64,000 nucleotides of DNA from Rhodospirillaceae bacterium (GTDB lineage: Bacteria; Pseudomonadota; Alphaproteobacteria; Bin65), in assembly GCA_028819475.1 (NCBI GenBank), contig JAPPLJ010000050.1, positions 186,001-250,000 on the forward strand. Reading direction: 5' to 3'. This document shows, in pieces, positions 25,801 to 33,570 of this stretch. A model generated the notes under the pieces. That model was given only the letters and a program-made list of their open reading frames with translations. It ran no database searches and was not told the DNA's origin. Made by a program: the position numbers and the translations under genes. How positions within the stretch are numbered: position 1 is the stretch's first letter; every line of letters begins with the position of its first letter.

Positions 25801-27045
25801 CTAGATCACCGCGCTTTCGACGAACGGGCGGCCTTCGGGAATGCGGCGGTAGAGGAAGGGGCCGAGGTCGAGGGCGCGGAATTCGCCGTAGAGGATCCAT
25901 TCCGCCGTGCCCCGGCCCATCGCCGGCGACTGCTGGAAGCCGTGGCCGGTAAAGCCGTTGGCGAAGATGAAATTGGCGACCTCGGTGTGCGGCCCGAGAA
26001 TCGCGTTGTGGTCGAAGGTGTTGTACGCGTAGTGGCCGGCCCATGAGTTGAGCAGCCGCAGCGCGTCGAACTGCGGGATCCGGGCCATCAGCGCCGGCCA
26101 GACCTTGCGTTCCCACAGGGAATGGTCCTGGACGAAGTCGTCCGGATCGACCGGCGGATCGGCGTCGGGGTCCGGCGCGCAGCCGGCGAGATAGTTGGCG
26201 CCGTCCGAGCGGACATGCACGCCGGACGGGTTGATGGTCAGCGGCATCGGCCGGTCGACGGGCTTTTCCGCGGCGAAGACGTAGCTGTAGCGCTTGCGCG
26301 GCTCGACCGGCAGGTCTGCGATCCCGGCCATGCGGGCAGTCCGCGCCGCCCGCGGTCCTGAGGCGTTGACCACCGTGCCGCAGGCGATCTCCTCGCCGGA
26401 TTTCAGCGTCACGCTGTCGACCGCCGTGCCGGCCGGGTTCAGCGTCATGGCGACGACCTCGTTGGCGACATAGTCCGCGCCGCGTTCGCGCGCAGTGCGC
26501 CGCCACCATTCGAACAGGGTCGCACCCTCGAAGAACCCTTCGTCGACCGGGTTGTGGTTGGCGGCGACGATGTCGTCGAGATTGTAGAACGGGTATTCGG
26601 CGGCGATCTCCGCCCGGGTCATGTGCCGGGTGCCGGCGCCGCTGGCCGCCTGGATCTTTTGCGCCTCGCGCAGCGCCGCCGCGAAGCTCTCGTTGTCGGC
26701 CAGATACAGATAGCCGGTACTGACGATAGCGACGTCGGGCACCCGCGGATCGTCGTCCATCCAGTGGCGGAAATTCTTCACGAACTCGGCCGCAAACTGG
26801 GAAACGCGGATGTTTGCCGCGCTGGAAAACTGCTGCCGCATGCAGGAGTTGGTATGCGCCGTTGATGTAAACTCGTAAGTCGGGTTGCGCTCCACGACGA
26901 GGACGGAACCGTCGAAATCCGGGTTGCGCACGAGCCACCAGGCGATCGACGAGCCATACATCGCGCCGCCGACGATCACGACGTCGTACCGGCGCTGCGG
27001 CGGCGCTTCGGCCGGCAGGGCGCTGGCGGGCGGCGCGTAGGTCAT
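25801..27045 (-). CDS. FAD-dependent amine/amino-acid oxidoreductase (DAO family)
   Basis: A 414-residue flavoprotein of the D-amino-acid oxidase/sarcosine oxidase family. The Rossmann segment reads DVVIVGGAMYGSSIAWWL (GxGxxG appears as GGAMYG), followed by VVERNPTYEFTSTAHTN. GFFEGATLFEWWRRTARERGADYV, VVNASGPRAARTARMAG, AGHYAYNTFDHNAILGP and NGFTGHGFQQSPAMGRG are the usual substrate- and FAD-binding parts. It would oxidise the C-N bond of an amine or amino acid; the substrate is unknown. Its start codon directly abuts four tandem copies of a 14-bp unit, which form its leader. Confidence 0.82.
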   Translation of the reverse strand: MTYAPPASALPAEAPPQRRYDVVIVGGAMYGSSIAWWLVRNPDFDGSVLVVERNPTYEFTSTAHTNSCMRQQFSSAANIRVSQFAAEFVKNFRHWMDDDPRVPDVAIVSTGYLYLADNESFAAALREAQKIQAASGAGTRHMTRAEIAAEYPFYNLDDIVAANHNPVDEGFFEGATLFEWWRRTARERGADYVANEVVAMTLNPAGTAVDSVTLKSGEEIACGTVVNASGPRAARTARMAGIADLPVEPRKRYSYVFAAEKPVDRPMPLTINPSGVHVRSDGANYLAGCAPDPDADPPVDPDDFVQDHSLWERKVWPALMARIPQFDALRLLNSWAGHYAYNTFDHNAILGPHTEVANFIFANGFTGHGFQQSPAMGRGTAEWILYGEFRALDLGPFLYRRIPEGRPFVESAVI

Positions 27046-27046
27046 A

Positions 27047-27102
27047 GCAGGCAGGTCACGGCAGGCAGGTCACGGCAGGCAGGTCACGGCAGGCAGGTCA
27101 GG
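27047..27102. repeat. 14-bp tandem repeat (four units) in the leader of the FAD oxidoreductase
   Basis: Four contiguous units of GCAGGCAGGTCACG; the last differs in its final two bases. On the minus strand each unit reads CGTGACCTGCCTGC and resembles the start of the adjoining gene (ATGACCTACGCG), so repeat slippage from the start region is likely. The ribosome binding site of the oxidoreductase would lie inside this array. The rest of the 27046-27331 spacer shows no gene. Confidence 0.85.
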
Positions 27103-27331
27103 GGGCGGTGTTCGGAACCGGGAATGCGGCCTCGTGGCGGCGGCGATCCCGGCGACGCATACGGGATCGTCCGTCGGCGGGCCAGTATTTTCGGCCGTCC
27201 GGGGTTCGGGCGGGGCAGTCCGATGTCCCATGCGTCCGCCATTCGGACGGGAATTCGCCGTATGCCGCCGGGGTTTATCGAGTTATAGGCGGAGTTGTTT
27301 GCGATCGCCTCGCTTTGTAACGGGCAATCCG

Positions 27332-28525
27332 ATGTTCGAATCCTTTCCGACCGCCGGCCTCGGGCACATCGCCTCGAGGATGTGCGGTGGCGATACCGCC
27401 CGGCGGGTCCTGACAGCACGGGATTTCGCGATGGCCCGGGCGGAGATCGCCGGGTGGGAAGGCTACTTGCCGACACCCCTGGTCCGGTTTCCCGAACTCG
27501 CGGGGCGACTCGGGGTAAGCGCAGTCATCTACAAGGATGAAGGACCCCGTTTCGGGCTGGGCAGTTTCAAGGCCCTGGGCGGGGCCTACGCGGCCCAACG
27601 TCTTCTGCAGCGCGAAATCTCCTCCAGGACCGGCCGTGACGTGACCCTTTCGGACATCCGGGCCGGGAAATACGCGACCGAATGCGCAGGAATGAAGCTG
27701 GTCGCGGCCACCGACGGCAATCATGGCAGGGCCCTGGCCTGGGGTTGCCGACGCTTCGGCGCGTCCTGCCGAATCTACATCCATGCGGGGGTGAGCGAAG
27801 GCCGGGCTGCAGCGATACGCGATTTCGGAGCCGACGTAATCCGCATAAGGGGCGACTACGACGCATCGGTGGCGCTGGCCAGACAGGAGGCCGCCAAAAA
27901 CGGCTGGTTTGTCGTCTCGGATACGTCCTGGTCCGGCTATTCCGGGCCGCCGCGGGACGTAATGTCAGGCTATGGCGTGATGGCTCAGGAGATTTGCGAT
28001 GCGCTCGACGAGGCGCCGACCCACATGTTCCTTCAGGGCGGCGTTGGCGGGTTTGCTGCCGGCGTTATCGCGGCGCTACGCCAGCACTGGGGCGATCGTG
28101 CGCCCCGGTCGATAATCGTGGAGCCGGCATTGGCCGCCTGCCTGTTCGAAAGCGCCCGCGCCGGCAGGGCGACCTCCGTTGCGATTGCCAGGGAAACAGT
28201 CATGGCGGGCCTGTCCTGCGGCGAACCGTCCGCGCTTGCCTGGGAGATTCTGGCCGAAGAGGCTTCGGACTTCCTGACGATTCCGGATTCGGTCGTCGCT
28301 CCGGCCGTTCGTCTCCTGGCGAAACCCTTCGCAGGCGATCCGATGGTGGAGGCCGGCGAAAGCGCAGTCGCCGGACTCGCCGCGCTGATCGTCGCGAGGC
28401 AGGACCCTGATTTCTCAGAGAAGCTGGGACTGGACGGGTGCTCGCGAGTGCTGCTGATCGGTACGGAAGGCGTCACCGACCGGGCAGTATTCGACAGGAT
28501 GATGGGGGAGCGGGATGGAGACTGA
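27332..28525 (+). CDS. dpaL: Diaminopropionate ammonia-lyase-like PLP enzyme
   Basis: A 397-residue fold-type II PLP enzyme. The PLP lysine is in FGLGSFKALGGAYA, the phosphate loop in AATDGNHGRALAWGCRRFGA, and the PLP-binding glycine loop in QGGVGGFAAGV. The insertion IYIHAGVSEGRAAAIRDFGA and the segment TSWSGYSGPPRDVMSGYGVM match diaminopropionate ammonia-lyase (YgeX/DpaL), which splits 2,3-diaminopropionate into pyruvate and ammonia. Related PLP lyases cannot be excluded. The ATG at 27332 begins the conserved sequence. The stop overlaps the ATG of the M24 hydrolase by 11 bp, so both act together. The G+C content looks slightly below that of neighbouring operons. Confidence 0.78.
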   Translation: MFESFPTAGLGHIASRMCGGDTARRVLTARDFAMARAEIAGWEGYLPTPLVRFPELAGRLGVSAVIYKDEGPRFGLGSFKALGGAYAAQRLLQREISSRTGRDVTLSDIRAGKYATECAGMKLVAATDGNHGRALAWGCRRFGASCRIYIHAGVSEGRAAAIRDFGADVIRIRGDYDASVALARQEAAKNGWFVVSDTSWSGYSGPPRDVMSGYGVMAQEICDALDEAPTHMFLQGGVGGFAAGVIAALRQHWGDRAPRSIIVEPALAACLFESARAGRATSVAIARETVMAGLSCGEPSALAWEILAEEASDFLTIPDSVVAPAVRLLAKPFAGDPMVEAGESAVAGLAALIVARQDPDFSEKLGLDGCSRVLLIGTEGVTDRAVFDRMMGERDGD

Positions 28526-29684
28526 GGCGCCCGAACGCGGTTTCCCGGAAAGCGAATTCGCAGGCCGCACCGGCAAGGCACAGGTGTTGATGGCCGGGCA
28601 GGGACTGGGAGGGCTGTTGCTGACGACCGAAGCGGAGATCCGCTACTTCAGCGGATTCCAGACGCAGTTCTGGCAAAGCCCGACACGGCCATGGTTCCTG
28701 TTCGTGCCCGCGAAGGGCAAACCGATCGCCATCGTCCCGGAAATCGGCGCGATCCTGATGCGGAAAACCTGGATAGAGGATATCCGGACCTGGAGCGCCC
28801 CGAATCCCGAAGACGACGGCATTGGCCTGCTGCTCGATCTGCTGTGTCCCCTGGCCTCGGGAAAGGAGCGGATCGGGGTGCCGAAGGGGCCTGAAACATC
28901 GCTCAGGATGCCGCTGGGCGATTGGGAGCGGCTGATCGCAGCCCTTCCCGGGCTTGAGATCGTCGACGCGACCGGGATCGTCCGCGCTCTGCGCATGGTG
29001 AAGTCGCCTGCAGAAATCGAGAAGCTCGCGCATGTTTGCGCCATCGGGTCGGCCACCTTTGCAAGTGTTCCCGACTTCGCCCGAAACGGGCGTGAACTGG
29101 CGGAAGTCTTCCGGTCCTTCAAGCGCAAAGCGCTTGCGCTCGGGGCCGACGATGTGCCGTACCTGGTCGGTTCGGCCGGGCAGGGCGGTTATCGGGACAT
29201 CATTTCCCCGCCGTCCCGATGTCCGCTCCGGACCGGCGATATCCTGATGCTGGATACCGGATCGACGTGGGACGGCTATTACTGCGACTTCGACCGGAAT
29301 TTTGCCATCGGCCGAAGCGATGACCTGTCGCGCCGCGCCTATGACACCTTGTGGCGTGCAACGGAAGCCGGGATCGAGACCGTCCGGCCGGGCCGGACCT
29401 GTCGCGATATCTACAACGCCATGCGGTCGGTGATCGCCGAAATGGACGACGGGGCCGGGGATGTCGGGCGTCTCGGACACGGCCTGGGAATGCAACTGAC
29501 CGAATGGCCCTCCCACGCCGCGTTCGACGATACCGCGATAGAGGAAAACATGGTGCTTACTCTGGAGCCTTCGCTCGGCTACGGCGACGGGCTCATGATG
29601 GTGCACGAGGAAAACGTCGTCGTGCGGTCCGGAGGCGCAGAATTGCTTACCGTTCGCGCCGCACCCGAATTGCCCGTTATCTGA
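28515..29684 (+). CDS. M24 family metallohydrolase (Xaa-Pro peptidase/DoeA-like)
   Basis: A 389-residue creatinase/aminopeptidase-P-fold protein with an N-terminal creatinase-like domain (LLLTTEAEIRYFSGFQTQFW) and a C-terminal pita-bread domain. All five metal ligands appear present: Asp in MLDTGSTWDG, Asp in CDFDRNF, His in RLGHGLGMQLTEWPS, Glu in LTLEPSLG and Glu in MVHEENVVV. Members include Xaa-Pro peptidases and ectoine hydrolase (DoeA), which opens N-acyl diamino acids. Because it is translationally coupled to dpaL, it may release diaminopropionate from a conjugate; this is inference. Confidence 0.82.
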   Translation: METEAPERGFPESEFAGRTGKAQVLMAGQGLGGLLLTTEAEIRYFSGFQTQFWQSPTRPWFLFVPAKGKPIAIVPEIGAILMRKTWIEDIRTWSAPNPEDDGIGLLLDLLCPLASGKERIGVPKGPETSLRMPLGDWERLIAALPGLEIVDATGIVRALRMVKSPAEIEKLAHVCAIGSATFASVPDFARNGRELAEVFRSFKRKALALGADDVPYLVGSAGQGGYRDIISPPSRCPLRTGDILMLDTGSTWDGYYCDFDRNFAIGRSDDLSRRAYDTLWRATEAGIETVRPGRTCRDIYNAMRSVIAEMDDGAGDVGRLGHGLGMQLTEWPSHAAFDDTAIEENMVLTLEPSLGYGDGLMMVHEENVVVRSGGAELLTVRAAPELPVI

Positions 29685-29734
29685 ACCCGTCCGAAAGACC
29701 TGCGGCAGGCAACGGCAATCGCGGTTCCTGCCGG

Positions 29735-31099
29735 CTAGGCCCGGTAGTCCGTCCGAGCGGTCAGGGAGATCGGGCAGGGCTCGACCGTGGCGCGGACCTC
29801 GGTCTGGATGTGGCGCTCGACGGTCGGCTTGGCGGTGCCGCCGTCGGGCTCGCCCCACAGCACCGATACCTCCGTGCCGGGCTGCGCTGCGCTTTCGTCG
29901 AGCAGCGCCAGCGAGATCCAGTCGCGCACGTTGGAGCTGTAGACCGGGTAGTGGGAAATGCCGGCGGGCCGCCCCTCGTGGGTCACCAGATCGTAGGGCA
30001 GGGTGGCGTAGTGCGAGGCCGGGATATCCAGATACTTGAACCGGTCGCCTTCGTTGAACAGGCTGGCGAAGACGCGCACCACGTCGTCCTTGTTCCAGCG
30101 CAGCGTCATCTTGCGCTTGTGGGGGCGGTCCTGCATCGCCTCCAACGCGCTGCGGCCGACATAGTCGTGGTCGAACTTCACGATATGGCCGTATCCGAGG
30201 TCGTACGGCGTCAGGTAGTAGTCCTCGATATTTGCGCTGACGAGGCTGCCGCCGAGCGAGATCGAGGCCTCGAAACCGTCGGCCGGCAGCCATTCCCGGT
30301 AAGGCTTGAGATCGTCGCCGGAATAGATCGCCGGCATCGGCGAGGGGAACCAGCCGCTTTCGTGCGCGACGGTCGAGTAGGTCCGCGATCCGGCCGGCAG
30401 CAGCCCGAATTCCTGCCCCGCTTCCAGCAGCGTGTCCCGGACGAGGCCGTGGTCGTCGAACGGGCCGAACAGCTCCAGCCCGGCCTCGCCGGCCATGCCG
30501 TGGCGCAGCGCGCGGACCGGGCGCCCTGCAATATTGATCTCGCCCATGCGGAAGAACTTGATGCCTTCGATCGGGCCGCCGTTGACCTTTTCGAGGAGTG
30601 CCCAGGCGTTCGGGCCCTGCACCTCGAAGCGGTAGCCCAGCCGGCGGCCCCGGTTGTCGAGCGCCCGGTCGTCGGTGGTCATCTCGACGTCGAACCCGCC
30701 CTGTTCCGCATGATAGACGACCCAGTTGCGCGTGATCGGCTTGTTCACGATGTTGACCCGGTCCTCCTCGAGGATGAACAGGATCGCGTCGCCGACGAAA
30801 TAGCCGCTCGGCGTGCAGGCGACGAACTGCTTGGCGACGTTGCGGCGCCAGTTGGTCGCCGCGTTGGCGGTGATGTGCTCGACCAGCCGGCGGGTATCGG
30901 GCCCCTCGACGTAGAGATCCGTCATGTGGAACGACTGGTCGAACAGGACGGCGGTCCGGCGCCAGGCCTCCTGCTCGTCGCGCCAGTTGGAAAACTCGGA
31001 CTGGATCGGAAACTGGTACGGGCCCGCGGCGGCGTTGCGCAGCATGTCGACCGGGTTGCCGATCGACCGGATCTTGTCTTCGAGCGACCGGACGGTCAT
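29735..31099 (-). CDS. LigM/DesA-like tetrahydrofolate-dependent O-demethylase (GcvT fold)
   Basis: A 454-residue aminomethyltransferase-fold protein. It resembles LigM, the vanillate/3-O-methylgallate demethylase of Sphingobium, over its whole length: NPVDMLRNAAAGPYQFP, EFSNWRDEQEAWRRTAVLFD, QSFHMTDLYVEG, KFFRMGEINIAG, RALRHGMAGEAGLELFGPF, YREWLPADGFEASISLGGSL and SNIEDYYLTPYDLGYG. His58 matches the LigM active-site His and SRTYST the later Tyr. The early LigM Tyr (residue 31 as I recall) seems to be Phe30 here, so the substrate may differ. It would move a methyl group to tetrahydrofolate. It is last in an operon with an isomerase-like protein and an amidohydrolase. DmdA-type enzymes are more distant. 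Confidence 0.8.
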   Translation of the reverse strand: MTVRSLEDKIRSIGNPVDMLRNAAAGPYQFPIQSEFSNWRDEQEAWRRTAVLFDQSFHMTDLYVEGPDTRRLVEHITANAATNWRRNVAKQFVACTPSGYFVGDAILFILEEDRVNIVNKPITRNWVVYHAEQGGFDVEMTTDDRALDNRGRRLGYRFEVQGPNAWALLEKVNGGPIEGIKFFRMGEINIAGRPVRALRHGMAGEAGLELFGPFDDHGLVRDTLLEAGQEFGLLPAGSRTYSTVAHESGWFPSPMPAIYSGDDLKPYREWLPADGFEASISLGGSLVSANIEDYYLTPYDLGYGHIVKFDHDYVGRSALEAMQDRPHKRKMTLRWNKDDVVRVFASLFNEGDRFKYLDIPASHYATLPYDLVTHEGRPAGISHYPVYSSNVRDWISLALLDESAAQPGTEVSVLWGEPDGGTAKPTVERHIQTEVRATVEPCPISLTARTDYRA

Positions 31100-31193
31100 C
31101 TGGCGTTTCCTCCCTTTTCGTTGCGCCCCGGCCGGGCCGTGGCGCGCCTTCCATAGAGCAGGCGCCGCCGCGCGGGCAAGCCTTGCAAGGCAC

Positions 31194-31805
31194 CTACGCC
31201 GCCAGCGTCTCCTCGATCCGCGCGCGCAGCATGTCGAGGCGCTCGCTGCCCCAGAACAGCTCGTCCCGGAACACGAAGGTCGGCACGCCGAACACGCCGA
31301 GCGCCTCGGCCTCCCGGCACAGCGCGTCGTGGCGCCGGCGGCCCTCGCCCTGCGCCCATTCGGCGAAGCCGGCCGACGGCACGCCGGCTTCCTCCAGCAC
31401 CCCGGCGACCGCGGCCGGCTCCTCGATCTCCAGTTCGCGCTTCCAGAAGCGCAGGAACACGCGGTCTATGTAGGGATCGAAGCGGCCGTGGTCCTGGGCG
31501 CGCAGCATGCCGATATGGACGACGGAACTGTCGAAGATTTTCTGCGGGCCGTAAACGGTCAGCCCGCGCGTGTTGGCGATCCGCCTGACGTCCATGTAGG
31601 CGTAGCGGACCCTGCGCCACTGATGGTCGTTGCGGGTCCTAACCGCGCCCAGGAAATCCGGGATTTCCAGCGTGTAGGGCTTCCAGACCGGCTCGATGCC
31701 GAAGTCCGCCGCCAGCGCCCGGGTCGGCTCCATGGCGAGATAGGCATAGGGGCTCTTGACGTCGATATAGACGGTGAGTTCGGGGAGGTCGGGCACTGCC
31801 GTCAT
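31194..31805 (-). CDS. 2-hydroxychromene-2-carboxylate isomerase-like DsbA-family protein
   Basis: A 203-residue thioredoxin-fold protein of the GST-kappa/HCCA-isomerase branch. The active-site loop reads VYIDVKSPYAYLAMEP; the Ser replaces the redox CxxC. GVPTFVFRDELFWGSERL is the conserved cis-Pro segment and C-terminus. Relatives isomerise 2-hydroxychromene-2-carboxylate in polyaromatic degradation using glutathione. The exact substrate here is unknown. It sits between the amidohydrolase (34 bp upstream) and the LigM-like gene (94 bp downstream), supporting a role in aromatic catabolism. The ATG at 31805 is preferred; residues upstream are basic and unconserved. Confidence 0.82.
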   Translation of the reverse strand: MTAVPDLPELTVYIDVKSPYAYLAMEPTRALAADFGIEPVWKPYTLEIPDFLGAVRTRNDHQWRRVRYAYMDVRRIANTRGLTVYGPQKIFDSSVVHIGMLRAQDHGRFDPYIDRVFLRFWKRELEIEEPAAVAGVLEEAGVPSAGFAEWAQGEGRRRHDALCREAEALGVFGVPTFVFRDELFWGSERLDMLRARIEETLAA

Positions 31806-31839
31806 GGCTCCGGTTGTCCGTTGTCGTCGCGTGCGCCGC

Positions 31840-32709
31840 CTAAATCCCCAGAACCTTCCGCGCATTCTCTTTCAAAATCAGCGGCTTAACTTCCGGCTTT
31901 ATGTTCAGGGTTTCGAAATCCGCAAGCCAGCGGTCCGGCGTGATGGCCGGCCAGTCGGAGCCGAACAGCACCTTGTGGCGCAGGAGCGAATTGGCGTAGC
32001 GCACCAGGATCGGCGGAAAATATTTCGGCGACCAGCCCGAGAGATCGATATAGACGTTGGGCTTGTGGGTCGCGACGGAGAGCGCCTCCTCCTGCCACGG
32101 GAAGGAGGGATGGGCGAGGACGATGGTCATCTCCGGGAAATCCGCCGCGACATCGTCCAGATACATCGGGTTGGAGTATTTCAGCTTCATGCCCATGCCG
32201 CCCGGCATGCCGGCGCCGACCCCGGTCTGCCCGGTATGGAACAGCGCCGGTACGCCGGCCTCGGCGATCGCCTCGTAGAGCACATAGGCGCTGCGGTCGT
32301 TCGGGTAGAAGCCCTGCATGGTCGGGTGGAACTTGAAGCCGCGCATGCCGAAATGCTCGACCAGCCGGCGCGCCTCGCGGGCGCCCAGTTTGCCCTTGGC
32401 CGGGTCGATGCTGGCGAAGGGGATCAGGATATCCGAATGCTTTGCGGCCTCCTCCGCGATCTGCTCGTTGTCGTAGCGCCGGAAACCGGTCTCGCGCTCG
32501 CAATCGACGGCGAAGATCACCGCGCCGATGTTGCGTTCGCGGAAATAGGCCGCGGTCTCGTCGATCGCCGGCGGCCATTCGCGCCCGGTCCGGAAATACT
32601 TTTGCATCCCTGCCTGGAACTCGGCGTAGCCGTCGTCCGCATGGGTGCCGCACGGCTCTTCGGCATGGGTGTGGATGTCGATGGCGGCGACGGCGTCGGG
32701 ATCGAACAT
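31840..32709 (-). CDS. Amidohydrolase-2 family TIM-barrel hydrolase
   Basis: A 289-residue metal-dependent hydrolase or decarboxylase of the ACMSD-like amidohydrolase_2 family. The metal-binding HxH is in AIDIHTHAEEP. Further ligands are His in MRGFKFHPTMQ, His in TIVLAHPSFPWQ and Asp in VLFGSDWPAITP. Relatives hydrate or decarboxylate ring-cleavage products such as 4-oxalomesaconate and 2-amino-3-carboxymuconate semialdehyde, which suits an aromatic-degradation operon. It heads a group with the isomerase-like and LigM-like genes, and lies 42 bp after a HigA-type gene. Confidence 0.83.
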   Translation of the reverse strand: MFDPDAVAAIDIHTHAEEPCGTHADDGYAEFQAGMQKYFRTGREWPPAIDETAAYFRERNIGAVIFAVDCERETGFRRYDNEQIAEEAAKHSDILIPFASIDPAKGKLGAREARRLVEHFGMRGFKFHPTMQGFYPNDRSAYVLYEAIAEAGVPALFHTGQTGVGAGMPGGMGMKLKYSNPMYLDDVAADFPEMTIVLAHPSFPWQEEALSVATHKPNVYIDLSGWSPKYFPPILVRYANSLLRHKVLFGSDWPAITPDRWLADFETLNIKPEVKPLILKENARKVLGI

Positions 32710-32751
32710 GGCACGCGAACTCCCTGTTGCGGGCCCGGAAGGTAGCGGCAG

Positions 32752-33039
32752 TCAGGCCGCCGTCACAAGCGGTTCGATACCCTCGACGTCGGTCGAATTT
32801 CTGGCCACGTCCAGATCGTACATCCGTTGGAGATTGAGCCAGAATTCGGGAGACGTGCCGAGCGCCTTGCCGACGCGCAGCGCCGTATCCGCCGTCACGC
32901 CGCGGCGGCCGTGAACGATCTCGTTGATCCGGCGCGGCGGCACCCGGATCGCCGTCGCGAGGCGGTACTGGCTGATCCCGAGTTCTTCGAGAAATTCCGC
33001 CAGATGTTCGCCCGGATGGATGGGTTCGGCTTTGGGCAT
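32752..33039 (-). CDS. higA: HigA-family antitoxin-like HTH protein without an adjacent HigB
   Basis: A 95-residue protein with an XRE-type helix-turn-helix typical of the HigA addiction-module antidote: HPGEHLAEFLEELGISQYRL, PPRRINEIVHGRRGVTADTA and GTSPEFWLNLQRMYDLDVA. HigB toxin genes normally precede higA by a few bases, but the upstream 200 bp contain no such frame, only a repeat element. It may be an orphan antitoxin or a local regulator of the catabolic operon just downstream. The ATG at 33039 starts the conserved region. Confidence 0.85.
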   Translation of the reverse strand: MPKAEPIHPGEHLAEFLEELGISQYRLATAIRVPPRRINEIVHGRRGVTADTALRVGKALGTSPEFWLNLQRMYDLDVARNSTDVEGIEPLVTAA

Positions 33040-33102
33040 CGGATTCCCCGGTATCGCCTCTTGGTATGTAGCCCAACCCAATATCGCGCCAACACACCGT
33101 TG

Positions 33103-33233
33103 TGTCACCCCGGCCGGCCGTAGGCCGAGCCGGGGTCCAGAGCCTGTCCTGAGCTTGTCGAAGGGGCCGACCCGAAGGTCCGCGCCGGTGGCTCTGGGCC
33201 TCGGATCTCCGCTGCGCTTCGTCCGGGGCGACA
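33103..33233. repeat. GC-rich inverted-repeat element
   Basis: The ends TGTCACCCCGG and CCGGGGCGACA form near-perfect terminal inverted repeats around ~110 bp containing the phrase CCTGTCCTGAGCTTGTCGAA, a motif of dispersed alphaproteobacterial repeats. It is non-coding and lies upstream of the higA-like gene. Confidence 0.65.
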
Positions 33234-33253
33234 GTGTGGGCAACAACCGGTAG

Positions 33254-33478
33254 TGAGTCAGTTTGACTTACGGCGCCGGACTAAACCCATACTTTCCCTG
33301 TCATTTCGACCGGAGCGCCGCCAGGCGCGTAGTGGAGAAATCTTTCCGGTACGGCGCTTCGGACCCGGCTCCGCGCGTGAAAGATTTCTCCGCTCCGCCC
33401 CGGATGAATCCGGGGCTCCGGTCGAAATGACGGACAGGGGATCGACTCCGGCCGACACGAAAAGTCAAGCTGACTCAC
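33254..33478. repeat. Nested inverted-repeat element, copy 1
   Basis: An outer pair (GAGTCAGTTTGACTT / AAGTCAAGCTGACTC) matches at 14 of 15 positions and encloses a perfect 16-bp inner pair (TCATTTCGACCGGAGC / GCTCCGGTCGAAATGA, 33301-33430). In between are GGAGAAATCTTTCC and GAAAGATTTCTCC, again complementary, so the whole 225 bp can fold into one long hairpin. A close relative occurs at 41322-41540 and a shorter one at 52269-52389. No transposase is seen, so it may be a MITE-like element. Confidence 0.75.
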
Positions 33479-33570
33479 AACCCGGGCAACCCCGTCGATT
33501 GCGCAGCGGCGACGGGCCGATTAAGTAAGGAGCGGCCGGCCCCACATTTCGCTTTGACAGGTTTACGCGC

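Noticed and set aside
27047-27102. Tandem array as CRISPR
   Set aside because: Units are 14 bp and contiguous, with no spacers.
28473-31193. 900-codon minus-strand frame across the M24 and LigM-like genes
   Set aside because: Only its out-of-register overlap with real genes explains its length; the residues match no family.
33040-33250. HigB toxin gene upstream of the HigA-like gene
   Set aside because: No frame in this stretch shows HigB residues; it is filled by a GC-rich repeat element.
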